DNA of 47,783 nt from positions 1 to 47,783 of the forward strand of contig JALZUC010000017.1 of the NCBI GenBank assembly GCA_023301765.1, given 5' to 3'. This document shows, one piece after another, positions 26,754-35,698 of this stretch. The stretch is from Akkermansiaceae bacterium. GTDB taxonomy: Bacteria; Verrucomicrobiota; Verrucomicrobiia; Verrucomicrobiales; Akkermansiaceae. The notes below the pieces were generated by a model. It did not search any database. It had not been told where the DNA came from and was given only the letters and a program-made list of their open reading frames with translations. Position 1 is the stretch's first letter; the number at the start of each line of letters is the position of its first letter. Made by a program: the position numbers and the translations under genes.

Positions 26754-26942
26754 ATGAAACGCACCTTTCAACCATCCAAGCGCACCCGTAAACGTCAACA
26801 CGGATTCCGCGCCCGCATGAGCACCAAAGCTGGCCGTGACTGCCTTCGCCGTCGTCGCCAGAAGGGCCGTAAGCGCCTCCTTCCAAAGGGTGCCGAGATC
26901 CACTTCAAGCGTCACGTTAAGCAGCACACTAAGGCTGCTTAA
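26754..26942 (+). CDS. rpmH: 50S ribosomal protein L34, C-terminally extended
   Basis: L34 begins [20 protein letters not shown], the universally conserved start, and continues [22 protein letters not shown], where most L34 proteins end (about 44-46 residues). Here the frame runs on for a further 17 or so residues ([20 protein letters not shown]) to give 62. The frame also extends 37 codons upstream of the ATG, but conservation fixes the start at 26754. It heads the rpmH-rnpA-yidD-yidC cluster that lies near oriC in many bacteria. Confidence 0.96.
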   Translation: MKRTFQPSKRTRKRQHGFRARMSTKAGRDCLRRRRQKGRKRLLPKGAEIHFKRHVKQHTKAA

Positions 26943-27013
26943 CTTGAGCGTATCTACACCTCTTCCTGCAAACAAGGCAGCTCTGAGGTGTAATATTGCG
27001 AATCAATCTTGAG

Positions 27014-27038
27014 ACGGTCACCCCACGGTGGCCGTTTC
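27014..27038 (+). terminator. Hairpin between rpmH and rnpA
   Basis: A 9-bp stem (ACGGTCACC with GGTGGCCGT, one G-U pair), loop CCAC, followed only by TTTC, so it may end or attenuate rpmH transcription. A second hairpin precedes it (ACACCTC 26956-26962 with GAGGTGT 26985-26991). Confidence 0.55.
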
Positions 27039-27043
27039 TGCGT

Positions 27044-27072
27044 TTAGCAAATCAGCTTTTAACCTCTATAAT
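27044..27072 (+). promoter_or_regulatory. Candidate promoter of rnpA
   Basis: TTAGCA (27044-27049) and a perfect TATAAT (27067-27072) with 17-nt spacing. The expected start falls 0-2 nt before the ATG at 27081, again predicting a leaderless or nearly leaderless transcript. Confidence 0.5.
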
Positions 27073-27080
27073 GACACACC

Positions 27081-27428
27081 ATGCGTCTATGTAGACAATA
27101 CAGCATGACTTGCCACGCAGACTTCTTCCGCACGCGTGAACAAGGAAAAGCTAAAGGTGGTGCCTACCTCGTCCTCAGCACTTTAGCAGATGATGAACTA
27201 CCACACCACAAAGCCGCTGTTATCGTTACCAGAAAAGTAGGTAACGCCGTTACGCGTAACCGCCTCCGCCGCCGTATTCAGACTATCATCGCCAGCCACC
27301 TACACCGTATACAGGATAAACGCTACATTGTCACCGTCATCCGCTGGCGCGCACCACAAGCTACATTCCAACAACTCGAGGCCGATTGGCTCAAACAAGC
27401 TACACGCCTCGGAATCATCCAGCCGTGA
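27081..27428 (+). CDS. rnpA: Ribonuclease P protein component
   Basis: RnpA binds RNase P RNA and helps it cut the 5' leaders of pre-tRNAs. The 115-residue protein carries the RNA-binding signature VTRKVGNAVTRNRLRRRI and an aromatic, basic N-terminal stretch (DFFRTREQGK). Its length is normal. It lies in the conserved order after rpmH and overlaps yidD by 4 nt (GTGA). A promoter-like sequence directly before the ATG suggests transcription independent of rpmH. Confidence 0.95.
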   Translation: MRLCRQYSMTCHADFFRTREQGKAKGGAYLVLSTLADDELPHHKAAVIVTRKVGNAVTRNRLRRRIQTIIASHLHRIQDKRYIVTVIRWRAPQATFQQLEADWLKQATRLGIIQP

Positions 27429-27682
27429 AACTGATCAGCCGCACCCTCAGCATTATCATTTATTTTGGCATTCGCTTTTACCAGAAATTTCTTAATCCCC
27501 TGCTCCACTTCATCGGCGGTCCAAACTGTGGCTGCCGCTTTGCACCCAGCTGCTCAAACTACTTTCTACAAGCAGTCAAAATTCATGGCCCATACCGTGG
27601 ATCATGGCTTGGCATTTGTCGCATTTTCCGCTGCCATCCATGGGGCGGCTGCGGAGATGACCCAGTACCGCCAAAAAAATAA
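27425..27682 (+). CDS. yidD: Membrane protein insertion efficiency factor
   Basis: YidD helps YidC insert inner-membrane proteins. From GTG 27425, which overlaps the rnpA stop as GTGA, the 85-residue product begins MKLISRTLSIIIYFGIRFYQKFLNP and holds the family hallmarks CRFAPSCSNYFLQAV, HGPYRGSW and RCHPWGGCGDDPVP. A TTG 39 nt upstream lies deep inside rnpA and is rejected. It is coupled to rnpA and followed by yidC after 40 nt. Confidence 0.95.
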   Translation: MKLISRTLSIIIYFGIRFYQKFLNPLLHFIGGPNCGCRFAPSCSNYFLQAVKIHGPYRGSWLGICRIFRCHPWGGCGDDPVPPKK

Positions 27683-27722
27683 CTCTCTTCTCACCTCAAA
27701 CTAAACCACTCATATTATAGTC

Positions 27723-29633
27723 ATGGATCGCAAAGGCTGGATCATACTTACCATCTGCGGCATTTTGCTCGCAGCTAACTACATCTTTCTACCGAAAAAA
27801 CCGGCACCTGAACCTCTAGCACCCGCACAGGAAAAGGTAGAAGATACTATTACATCATCAGAGACACTACCGGCCACTCAGCCGGAAGGTGCTGGACTGG
27901 TGAAAGAGCAACACGTACCAAAAGTAGGTGAAAAAAATGCTACGCTAACATCCACTAAAAATGGTGAAGACTACGTGGCGTTTAAGTTTTCATCCGTAGG
28001 TGGTGGTATCTCATCTGCCACACTACTTAAGCAGATGGAAGTAGGCTCAGACACTGAGCACGTAATTCTTAATAAAAACGCTCCAGCCCCCATTGGTGCA
28101 CTCAGTGATGGCCCAGACGAGTTTCTAGCAGCCCACTACGAACTTATTGAAAAAGACGGTGTCATCTTCTGCCAGCACACTACTGCTAGCGGACTACAGA
28201 TCACTAAGCGCTGGTCACTAGAGGAGGATGAAACAGCAGCCGGCGCCCCATGGAGACTCACGCTAAAGATGACCCTCGCTAACAAAGGTAAGGCCAGCAT
28301 CAATCTAGGGAACTATTCCATCTTCGCCGGAAGTGCCACACCACTTCACCCACGTGAGTGGGAGAACCAAGGTGGCGTTTTCTACGCTGATGATGGTAGC
28401 TTCAATAATGAAGACTCTAACTGGTTTAAAAAAGGCTTCTGGCGTAACGCTCGCCCTCTCCTCCAAGAAAGCGTAGAAGAACTAGAATACGCAGGTGTCT
28501 CTAACCAGTTCTTCGCCACCGTCATCGAGCCAAAAAATAGCTACGCATCTACTTTCTGGGCCAAAGCATCAGCCACAGAAGTAAACGGTGCAGACCCGGA
28601 AAAACCAAAATACGCTATCCGCTCAGGTTTCACACTTCCAGCTGAGAAAATCATACCCGGTGAGACAGAAACATATACCTACTCTATCTACGTCGGCCCT
28701 AAACTCTACTCTGAGCTCAAAAAGCTAGATGGAGATATAGACGAGGTCATGAACTACGGTTGGTTCAGCTTTATCTCAGTACCACTTAATAACGTACTTA
28801 ATTGGCTCCACGACGTCGCATTTTCAAAAATGGCAGACAACTGGGCATGGGGGCTCTCCATCATCGCTCTAACCATACTCATCCGTATCGTCATATGGCC
28901 TCTGCATAATAAATCCACACGCACTATGAAGCGTATGAGTAAGCTACAGCCTATCATGAAAGACCTCCGTGAGAAATACGCGGATGATGCCACTAAGCTT
29001 AATCAGGAAACGATGAAACTCTACAAGGAGTATCAGATTAACCCCATGGGGGGATGTCTCCCCATGCTACTACAGATTCCTATTTTCTTTGGATACTACA
29101 AGATGCTCCAGTTTGCTGTGGAATTACGCGGTGAAGAGTTCCTATGGGTAAAAGATCTATCCATGCCGGATACTCTCTACACTATTAACCTCCCATTTGA
29201 TCTCCCGTTATTAGGTAACGCTTTACCTATTAATCTACTACCAGTTCTTATGGCAGTAACCATGGTGCTGCAGATGAAAATGACACCTAAAACAGGAGAT
29301 AAAATGCAGCAGCGCATCTTCATGCTGATGCCACTCATGTTCTTCTTCTTCTGTTATAACTTCGCTTCAGCACTTGCTCTCTACTGGACTACTCAGAACA
29401 TCTTCTCCATCGGTCAAACATGGCTTACTAACCGTATGCCAGAAGCGGAATTAGTAAAACGTAAGCCAGGTAAAAAAGGTAAAAAAACCTTCATGGAGCG
29501 TATGGCAGAACGTATGGAGGAGCAGCAACGCGCCCAACAAACTAACGGCACTGCTAAGCCTAAAGATAAAAAAACTATGCGTGACGCTACCCCGGAGAAA
29601 AAGAAAAAACGTAACCCTAAAACTGGCGGTTAA
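27723..29633 (+). CDS. yidC: Membrane protein insertase
   Basis: YidC inserts and folds inner-membrane proteins, alone or with SecYEG. The 636-residue protein has the Gram-negative layout: an N-terminal TM (5-23), a large periplasmic beta-sandwich domain (about 60-345) and the conserved 60-kDa inner-membrane core (about 365-575). The core begins SKMADNWAWGLSIIALTILIRIVIWPL, with the hydrophilic-groove Arg in LTILIRIV, then NPMGGCLPMLLQIPIFFGYY. The tail after 580 is very rich in lysine, which may contact ribosomes. It closes the rpmH cluster and ends at a clear terminator. Confidence 0.96.
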   Translation: MDRKGWIILTICGILLAANYIFLPKKPAPEPLAPAQEKVEDTITSSETLPATQPEGAGLVKEQHVPKVGEKNATLTSTKNGEDYVAFKFSSVGGGISSATLLKQMEVGSDTEHVILNKNAPAPIGALSDGPDEFLAAHYELIEKDGVIFCQHTTASGLQITKRWSLEEDETAAGAPWRLTLKMTLANKGKASINLGNYSIFAGSATPLHPREWENQGGVFYADDGSFNNEDSNWFKKGFWRNARPLLQESVEELEYAGVSNQFFATVIEPKNSYASTFWAKASATEVNGADPEKPKYAIRSGFTLPAEKIIPGETETYTYSIYVGPKLYSELKKLDGDIDEVMNYGWFSFISVPLNNVLNWLHDVAFSKMADNWAWGLSIIALTILIRIVIWPLHNKSTRTMKRMSKLQPIMKDLREKYADDATKLNQETMKLYKEYQINPMGGCLPMLLQIPIFFGYYKMLQFAVELRGEEFLWVKDLSMPDTLYTINLPFDLPLLGNALPINLLPVLMAVTMVLQMKMTPKTGDKMQQRIFMLMPLMFFFFCYNFASALALYWTTQNIFSIGQTWLTNRMPEAELVKRKPGKKGKKTFMERMAERMEEQQRAQQTNGTAKPKDKKTMRDATPEKKKKRNPKTGG

Positions 29634-29658
29634 AACACATCCCAAAAAAATCTCAAAG

Positions 29659-29690
29659 TGGTATGGCCTAATAAGCTATACCATTTTTTT
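29659..29690 (+). terminator. Intrinsic terminator of yidC
   Basis: A 9-bp stem (TGGTATGGC with GCTATACCA, one G-U pair), 7-nt loop, then seven T. Confidence 0.88.
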
Positions 29691-29731
29691 GTACCTAATT
29701 CTGATGCCAGAGCCCCTCCCTCTACAAAACA

Positions 29732-29758
29732 AAGACCTAAGACCTAAGACCTAAGACC
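29732..29758. repeat. Short tandem repeat, 7-bp unit
   Basis: AAGACCT repeated three times plus six further bases, in the gap of about 310 nt between yidC and the PIN gene. Apart from the yidC terminator and this repeat I see nothing else in that gap. It may be a slippage-prone locus. Confidence 0.85.
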
Positions 29759-29942
29759 AAACCATATTTCATAAAATTCTGATCTATAAAATATTACCAT
29801 CGTTTAACCTCCACTCACGTTTCACTTAACAGTCTACACACAGCTTTTGGTTTCCCTATAGTCTATATCTATTCAGCCATGGCTCCATGAATTAAGAGCA
29901 AATATGCCTATCATGGAGCTCGGTAAAACTTCAGTTAGTAAA

Positions 29943-31004
29943 CTATTCAAAAAGTTCTGCAAAAACCATCATACCTGCATCAGTCTCTAAAGTACTGATC
30001 ACCGTAACATCTTGTGTAGTGCTAATTTTATTCACCGCATTATTTACCACTATCATAGCACCATCTGGTAAGTATCCCACAGCCTGATGCTCATCTTTAC
30101 CTGTTCTTACTAACGGTAGCCGAATACGCTCACCTACTGCAATCTTAGGTTTTAGGGCTTGGTTTAAATAATTGATATTCAGCACTATTACTCCTTGTAA
30201 ACGTGCAGCCTTAGTTAAATTCTCATCTGTAGTTAATAAACGAGCACTGAGCAGCTTACAAGTATGCATCAGACGTGCATCATGAGTATCTGCATCAGAG
30301 CTACCATCTGAATCATAGATACTGATTCGAAAACTATCATTCGACTGGAGGTTTTCTAGCGTTTCCAAACCTCTTATACCACTGGCTCTGCGGCTAGATG
30401 ATGGTGAGTTTGCCATAGTATGGAGCTCTTCTAGAACAAACCGTGGAATCACCAGATTACCCTCAATAAAACCAGCCTTAAGAACACTGAAAAGCCGGCT
30501 ATCTGTTATCACATAAATATCTAATAATAGTGGAGGCCCTGGTGTAGACTCACGGTGGAAACGTACGTATGGGATAAGTAATGAAAAATCATCTCCCACA
30601 CTCCGTAGTGAAAGTACTGCACCCAAAAACCCTAAGCTAGAATAAAGAGCTACATTTAGCCCTAGAATTATCGTATCTAAATTTTCTAAACTATCATTGA
30701 ATATTATTTCTATCAGTGAAAACACACCTACTCGCGACAGTAGCCATGCGCAAAACATACCTATCAATAAACCTACCGTTGCATTAGAGAAGCCTCGTAT
30801 TGTGAATTGCTTCATCAAAGATTCTACAAGGATAAAAAATCCAGCTATGATTAGCCCTATTGCTAATCCTACCCAGACCTTTTCCACTCCGCCAGCGTGT
30901 AACGCAATACCTGTTCCAGCAAATTCACAGACCAATAAATACAACAGCCTTGCTATATTTACCGAGCCAAGTGCAGGTTTTTTAAGCATGCTCACATTGT
31001 GCAT
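29943..31004 (-). CDS. Membrane PIN-TRAM domain protein, YacL-like
   Basis: 353 residues. Four hydrophobic segments (about 17-37, 44-62, 75-100, 108-133) precede a cytoplasmic PIN nuclease domain (about 158-282) and a C-terminal TRAM-like RNA-binding beta barrel (about 285-350). The order matches YacL/YcgR-type proteins of many bacteria. The acidic PIN residues are retained (D162, D168, E193, D242, D260). The usual LDTSVIIDGR and ELQxIADSxDxxRRxRGRRGL motifs have changed to LDIYVITDSR and ELHTMANSPSSSRRASGIRGL, so activity may be altered. Family members are presumed ribonucleases of unknown target. It diverges from the thioesterase gene. Confidence 0.82.
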   Translation of the reverse strand: MHNVSMLKKPALGSVNIARLLYLLVCEFAGTGIALHAGGVEKVWVGLAIGLIIAGFFILVESLMKQFTIRGFSNATVGLLIGMFCAWLLSRVGVFSLIEIIFNDSLENLDTIILGLNVALYSSLGFLGAVLSLRSVGDDFSLLIPYVRFHRESTPGPPLLLDIYVITDSRLFSVLKAGFIEGNLVIPRFVLEELHTMANSPSSSRRASGIRGLETLENLQSNDSFRISIYDSDGSSDADTHDARLMHTCKLLSARLLTTDENLTKAARLQGVIVLNINYLNQALKPKIAVGERIRLPLVRTGKDEHQAVGYLPDGAMIVVNNAVNKISTTQDVTVISTLETDAGMMVFAELFE

Positions 31005-31123
31005 ACGGTTTTCAAATCAGCAAGATAAACTAGAGACTAATCTCTACTTATTTCTGTTAGATTCATAAGTTATTAACTATAAAAGATCTAGTATCAAACC
31101 CTCAGATTTTTGACAATACCCAC

Positions 31124-31558
31124 ATGACAGATAATAAATTACCTAGACCTGAATTTACCACCCATGAGGAGGTAATGTTCTTCGACACTGACTGCGGAGC
31201 TGTGGTGCACAATATCGCATACCTCAGAATGATTGAAACTTGCCGCACCAAACTTGCCGCAAGTATGGGATTATCCCTCACCAAAATGGCAGAAACTAAC
31301 CTATTTCCGGTAGTCACACGTACGGAGATTGATTACCGCCGCCCTGCTAAGCTGGGAGATCAGCTAGAAATCCATGGCTGGCTAGAGAAATTAAGCCGTG
31401 CTCGTTTCTGGTGCGCATTTACGCTGCGCCGCGTGGGTAGCGATGATGACCTCATCACATGCCGTCAGTCGCTAGCTATGGTCCAGATGCCTGCTGGCAC
31501 ACCACAGCGTCTACCCACAGACTGGGCTGGCCGCTGGGAGCTTAGTGAACGTTATTAG
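31124..31558 (+). CDS. YbgC-like acyl-CoA thioesterase
   Basis: 144-residue hotdog-fold protein. VMFFDTDCGAVVHNIAYLRMIETCR matches the 4-hydroxybenzoyl-CoA thioesterase / YbgC pattern in which the Asp of DTDxxGxVxxxxY is catalytic. TRTEIDYRRPAKLGDQLEI supplies the central strand. YbgC enzymes hydrolyse short-chain or hydroxybenzoyl CoA esters and in some bacteria sit with tol-pal genes, which are absent here. The physiological substrate is open. Confidence 0.85.
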   Translation: MTDNKLPRPEFTTHEEVMFFDTDCGAVVHNIAYLRMIETCRTKLAASMGLSLTKMAETNLFPVVTRTEIDYRRPAKLGDQLEIHGWLEKLSRARFWCAFTLRRVGSDDDLITCRQSLAMVQMPAGTPQRLPTDWAGRWELSERY

Positions 31559-31589
31559 CACTATATCATTTTGCTACTTACTGAAGAGG

Positions 31590-31802
31590 CTACTCACCAT
31601 CCTGAGCCGTAGTTTGAATGTCTGTAAGTGCGTCTATGAAATCACCTAATACCTCTGCAGGAACCATCACAGTATCTCTATTTCCTGATACCTCTTCTGT
31701 TATTTTTACTACCTTACCTCGTGCATTTTGTTTTAGGTCTAGATAAAAGGTTTTACGATCAGCGATAATTTTTTCTGTGTGTAGTAAATCTTGGTTTTGC
31801 AT
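31590..31802 (-). CDS. Small PUR-alpha-like nucleic-acid-binding protein
   Basis: 70 residues from ATG 31802. The core KIIADRKTFYLDLKQNARGKVVKITEE followed by RDTVMVPAEVLGDFIDALTDI has the sheet-then-helix layout of single PUR repeats (PUR-alpha / DUF3276-type proteins), which bind single-stranded DNA or RNA. Other in-frame starts (ATG at 31838, TTG at 31856) would add up to 18 residues lacking family features. It is transcribed leftward, away from the AT-rich gap before ribD. Role unknown. Confidence 0.7.
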   Translation of the reverse strand: MQNQDLLHTEKIIADRKTFYLDLKQNARGKVVKITEEVSGNRDTVMVPAEVLGDFIDALTDIQTTAQDGE

Positions 31803-31856
31803 ATATAATAATTTGTTGCTCGCGCCTATGCTCCACATGTCTGGTAACTGGGTCAA

Positions 31857-32114
31857 GCGAGGAAGTTATTCTCTTTTCTATTAAGAGATTATTTTATTTA
31901 GATAAATACTCTTCTTCTTCTACTTGTGGATAACTCATGAAAAAGCATGTTCCTCATAGTTATCACATGCGTTCCACGTGATTAATAACATGCGCATTAC
32001 CTTGGTAATATCGTGTAAGACTTAGCATATTTCACCTTTCTAAATTAATAGATCACAGCTTTCTCACAACTTATTACCAATACCGTTACACTTGTTCACA
32101 TCTTGCTTTCTTAA
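31857..32114. other. AT-rich gap with DnaA box and parS half-site, weak oriC candidate
   Basis: A 258-nt gap between divergent genes. It contains one perfect DnaA box (TTATCCACA on the minus strand, 31925-31933), a weaker box-like TTGTTCACA (32093-32101), and GTTCCACGTG (31971-31980), which equals ten bases of the parS palindrome found near mnmG. It is strongly AT-rich. I see too few DnaA boxes to call an origin; it may only be a promoter region. Confidence 0.3.
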
Positions 32115-33179
32115 ATGATAGAGCCTAAAAATAGTGCCATGAGCACACGTACAGACGCAGATTGGATGCAGCTGGCTATCCTTGAGGCACGTAAGGGTAT
32201 TGGACTGACTTCACCAAATCCTACTGTAGGTGCTGTCATTGTTAAAAATGATCAACTCCTAGCAAAAGGTTGGCATACAGGCGCTGGTAAACCTCATGCT
32301 GAACGTGTAGCTATTGCCTCAGCAAAAGAACAAGGTATCGATATCTCTGGATCTACCATCTATGTAACCCTAGAGCCCTGTTCTAGCCATGGACGCACAC
32401 CTCCATGCACTGCAGGCATAATTGAAGCTAATATTACTCGAGTTGTCTACGGTGCTGAAGATCCTAATCCGCAACATCAGGGGTCGGCGAAAATAGTCTT
32501 AGATAAGGCAGGTATATCGGTGTCTACGTGTGTGCAAAAAGGAGATTGTGAACGTCTCATTCGTGCTTTTTCAAAGAAGCAGCGCACAGGTCTACCATGG
32601 GTGATTATCAAGTCTGCTATAAGTCTTGATGGTAGAATCACTCGGCCTCCAGGAGAAGGCCAATGGCTCACTTCACCAGAATCACGAGAAATTGTGCAAA
32701 AACTGCGTCATGAAAGCGATGCTATCATTACTGGAGGTAATACTATCCGGAAAGATAACCCTTCCTTAACAGTCCGGTCTAAGAATCTCGCAAATAAAGA
32801 GCAGCCGTGGCGTTTAATTCTTACTACACGAAATGGTAAACCTCTCCCTACTGATGCTCTTGTATTTACTGATAAATACTCGGACCGCACACTTATTCAA
32901 GAGGACGGTGACCTACATGCTGCACTAGAGAAGTTAGGATCTTTAGGTTGTAATCAAGTAATGGTAGAGGCTGGGGGTAAGTTATTAGGAGCTTTTCTAG
33001 ATGCTAAGCTTGTTGACGAAGTGGCCATCTTCTATGCACCGCTAATTACTGGTGGCCCTGACTCTGGTTTTGCAGGTCTCCCCAATCAGTTCAAATTATC
33101 AGATCAAGAATTTACCCAAATTGGTGATGATGTGCTCCTGCGTGCGCTTATTAGCTCTGAATCTACTGTATCTAATTAG
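32115..33179 (+). CDS. ribD: Bifunctional riboflavin deaminase-reductase
   Basis: RibD converts the GTP-derived pyrimidine in two steps of riboflavin synthesis. The N-terminal deaminase (about 15-150) has zinc ligands H61 with E63 (HAE) and C89 and C98 in PCSSHGRTPPC. The C-terminal NADPH reductase (about 155-345) starts PWVIIKSAISLDGRI and has ITGGNTIRKDNPSLTVR and VMVEAGGKLLGAFL. The 354-residue length is normal. A second ATG at 32139 also fits the family start and cannot be excluded. No other rib genes are nearby. Confidence 0.95.
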   Translation: MIEPKNSAMSTRTDADWMQLAILEARKGIGLTSPNPTVGAVIVKNDQLLAKGWHTGAGKPHAERVAIASAKEQGIDISGSTIYVTLEPCSSHGRTPPCTAGIIEANITRVVYGAEDPNPQHQGSAKIVLDKAGISVSTCVQKGDCERLIRAFSKKQRTGLPWVIIKSAISLDGRITRPPGEGQWLTSPESREIVQKLRHESDAIITGGNTIRKDNPSLTVRSKNLANKEQPWRLILTTRNGKPLPTDALVFTDKYSDRTLIQEDGDLHAALEKLGSLGCNQVMVEAGGKLLGAFLDAKLVDEVAIFYAPLITGGPDSGFAGLPNQFKLSDQEFTQIGDDVLLRALISSESTVSN

Positions 33180-33280
33180 AGGATTATTTCTCGGTTATAA
33201 TTTACGTCTTCTCTTATACTTGCCGTTTGGTTCACTTTACGACATCATACACGCAATTAACCCAACTCAATCAACTCATC

Positions 33281-34039
33281 ATGTTTAAACGTATAGGCAA
33301 TCTTTTCAAAGGCTTTCTTGGCCTCTTCATCGGCGGTATCGAAAAACGTAATCCAGAAGCTCTCCTCGAGGTGGAAAAAGAAAACCTGCGTAAGCAGATC
33401 TCTGAGTTTAATAAAGGCTTAGCTACCCACGCAGGCCTCGTAGAAAAACTTATCTCCCAAACTAAAAAACTCTCAAAGGAGGAAACAGAACTTCGTGCAA
33501 AAACTGCGGCTAATCTCAAGGCTGGAAACCGTCAAGTAGCTGGTGAATACGCTATGAAGCTTAAGAACGTAGATAAAGAACATGATGAAATGCTCGCTCA
33601 GCTCGAAGGTGCTGAATTACGCTATAAAGAACTGGTTAAAGCACGTGACGTCAGTGTCAGCAGCGCTAAGAAAAAAATAGAGGATCTCGCGCGTAATATC
33701 GATGACATGAAAGTGCAAACAGCCATGGCAGACCTTAATGAAATGGCTTCAGGCATGATCACACACATCGGTGGGTCAGGTGATACACTTAACCGCCTCG
33801 AAGGCATGGTAGAAGAAGAGCGTAATCTCGCAGCCGGTCGTGCGCGTGTCGCTAAAGATTCCATCGACATGGGCGATATAAATATGCAGGTAGCTGAGGA
33901 GGAAGCACTCGCAGAAATGGCTCTTGCAGACTTCGCAGCAGCAGAAGGTATAGAGCTAGAGTCTACTACAGCAATTAACTCAGAAGCAACTGCTTCAGAA
34001 ACTACCTCAGGAACAATGGGGCCTACAGTTTCTCAGTAA
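33281..34039 (+). CDS. PspA/IM30 family membrane-stress protein
   Basis: 252 residues from ATG 33281, beginning MFKRIGNLFKGFLGLFIGGIE, an amphipathic membrane-binding helix. Long charged coiled-coil helices follow (about 30-200), as in PspA/Vipp1 proteins that form ESCRT-III-like scaffolds on stressed membranes. The C-terminal 35 residues are Ala/Ser/Thr-rich and probably disordered. No pspBC or pspF neighbours are present, so the classical phage-shock regulation is not indicated. The upstream 18-codon extension is unlike the family and is rejected. Confidence 0.85.
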   Translation: MFKRIGNLFKGFLGLFIGGIEKRNPEALLEVEKENLRKQISEFNKGLATHAGLVEKLISQTKKLSKEETELRAKTAANLKAGNRQVAGEYAMKLKNVDKEHDEMLAQLEGAELRYKELVKARDVSVSSAKKKIEDLARNIDDMKVQTAMADLNEMASGMITHIGGSGDTLNRLEGMVEEERNLAAGRARVAKDSIDMGDINMQVAEEEALAEMALADFAAAEGIELESTTAINSEATASETTSGTMGPTVSQ

Positions 34040-34064
34040 GTGCTTTTTTCCTCATAGTCTTTTT

Positions 34065-35354
34065 ATGTGGTGTTTCATCTCCCCTTTAAATCGCTTAGTA
34101 ATTCTAGGGTTTTGTGCCGTAACAATATCGCTATCTAACAGTTCACATGCAGTTGAAACCAGTGATGGTGGTAAGGCATGGAAAAACAAAAAGACAAAAA
34201 CTCTCCGCGCGGCTAAAACCTCTGATACTAGAAATAAATACGGTGGGTTTGCTGGAGAGAAAGTAGCTTCGCCTGGTTATTTTCGGCTAATAGAAAAACA
34301 CAACAAATGGTGGCTGGTTGACCCACAGGGCTGTCTATTTCTATCCGTAGGATTAAACTCCGTAGGTCCAGAGAGAATCGGAGCTAAAGACGAAACTGCG
34401 TGGACTAAGAAAACTAAAGAAATGATCACGGGTGCTGGCTTTAACACCATTGGTAGATGGTCAGCTGCCGAACTCTTTGATAAGCATAACCATAATATCC
34501 CGTGGTGTAGCACCCACATGTTTATGAAGGCTTACTCTAAAGCCCGCCCAAAAAATAGAGGTCAGCGTGGTTATCCTAATGAAACCATCCCTGTATTCGA
34601 TCCTGAGTGGCCAGCCTTTTGTAAGAAGTATGCAGAGGCGAATCTAAAGAATACCATAGATGACCCCTACCTTCTTGGTCACTTTTCAGATAATGAACTG
34701 CCTTTTCGCCCCTACGCTCTTACTCAGTATCTCTCCCTACCAGAGAGTGACGCAGGTCACCAAGCCGCAGTCGCCTGGATGAAAAAAAATAACATAAGTA
34801 AAGCTAAAGCGAACACTCCCAAAGTACACACAGAGTTTCTCGAACACGTATCTAAACACTACTTTGAAACCGTGAGTAAGGCGATAAAAGCCGTCGACCC
34901 TAATCACCTCTACATAGGAAGTAGAATCCACGGTAAAGCGATTAATGAGGGCGTCCTCACTGGTGCAGCAGTCTGTGATATTATCTCTATAAACTATTAC
35001 CACCGTTGGGTGCCTGATAAAAAACAGACACAAGACTGGAATAAATGGAGTAAACGCCCCTTTCTCATTGGTGAATTCTACGCCATGAAAGTGCAGAGCA
35101 AGCAAACTAAAGGAGTAGGCGCAGGCTTTAGGGTGCTTAACCATAAAGATGCTGGTGAATTCTACCACACCTTCACTCAGGATCTTCTATTTGATATCCC
35201 AAATTGTGTAGGCTGGCATTGGTTTAAATACGCAGACGACAGTGACCAATACCAAAAAGGTATTATAAGTCAGAAGGGTGAATTCCACACAGAGTTACTC
35301 CATGCAATGAAAGTGCTCAATACCCAAGTCTACTCACTCCGTGGGCTCCGCTAG
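34065..35354 (+). CDS. Secreted clan-A glycoside hydrolase, agarase-like
   Basis: 429 residues with an N-terminal hydrophobic signal (about 8-29, ending SHA). GYFRLIEKHNKWWLVDPQG followed by CLFLSVGLNSV is the beta-strand entry typical of agarase-related (GH50/GH86-like) proteins. FSDNELPF carries the clan-A Asn-Glu pair (E211 the likely acid/base), and RPFLIGEFYA the likely nucleophile (E337). A TIM barrel of about 360 residues fits. It probably hydrolyses a marine polysaccharide or oligosaccharide in the periplasm. The family is not certain without a profile search. Confidence 0.75.
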   Translation: MWCFISPLNRLVILGFCAVTISLSNSSHAVETSDGGKAWKNKKTKTLRAAKTSDTRNKYGGFAGEKVASPGYFRLIEKHNKWWLVDPQGCLFLSVGLNSVGPERIGAKDETAWTKKTKEMITGAGFNTIGRWSAAELFDKHNHNIPWCSTHMFMKAYSKARPKNRGQRGYPNETIPVFDPEWPAFCKKYAEANLKNTIDDPYLLGHFSDNELPFRPYALTQYLSLPESDAGHQAAVAWMKKNNISKAKANTPKVHTEFLEHVSKHYFETVSKAIKAVDPNHLYIGSRIHGKAINEGVLTGAAVCDIISINYYHRWVPDKKQTQDWNKWSKRPFLIGEFYAMKVQSKQTKGVGAGFRVLNHKDAGEFYHTFTQDLLFDIPNCVGWHWFKYADDSDQYQKGIISQKGEFHTELLHAMKVLNTQVYSLRGLR

Positions 35355-35642
35355 GTATAGCCAATTACAGAGTTTTTAACTACGAGAGATCTCTCATACC
35401 AGCGAGCTGATTACAGGTTTCAGCGAGTCAGGCCGTTAGAAGCTGTTTCGGTGCAGGTTTAAACTTTCAATCGTTTAAACAGAACGCCGAGGATATGATA
35501 AATTAGCATTTATTAGAGTCTATTCGTAGTTAGGTAATAGGATATCCAGTTTCTCACCATTAGCGGTGATCTCGAGGCTTCACTTTATTTTTTCACATTC
35601 ACTAGACTATTATTAGGTCTATTCATACCCGCGACATCCGCA
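35355..35642. other. Gene-free gap between converging genes
   Basis: Up to the carB terminator I see no ORF or RNA gene here. The glycoside hydrolase and carB point towards each other. Confidence 0.5.
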
Positions 35643-35676
35643 CAAAAAAATGGCGCCCATACTACTGAGCGCCATT
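35643..35676 (-). terminator. Intrinsic terminator of carB
   Basis: On the minus strand an 8-bp perfect stem (AATGGCGC with GCGCCATT) and a 12-nt loop are followed by a T-run, 23 nt past the carB stop. Confidence 0.85.
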
Positions 35677-35698
35677 GAGATTTTTGAGTAATATTTCT

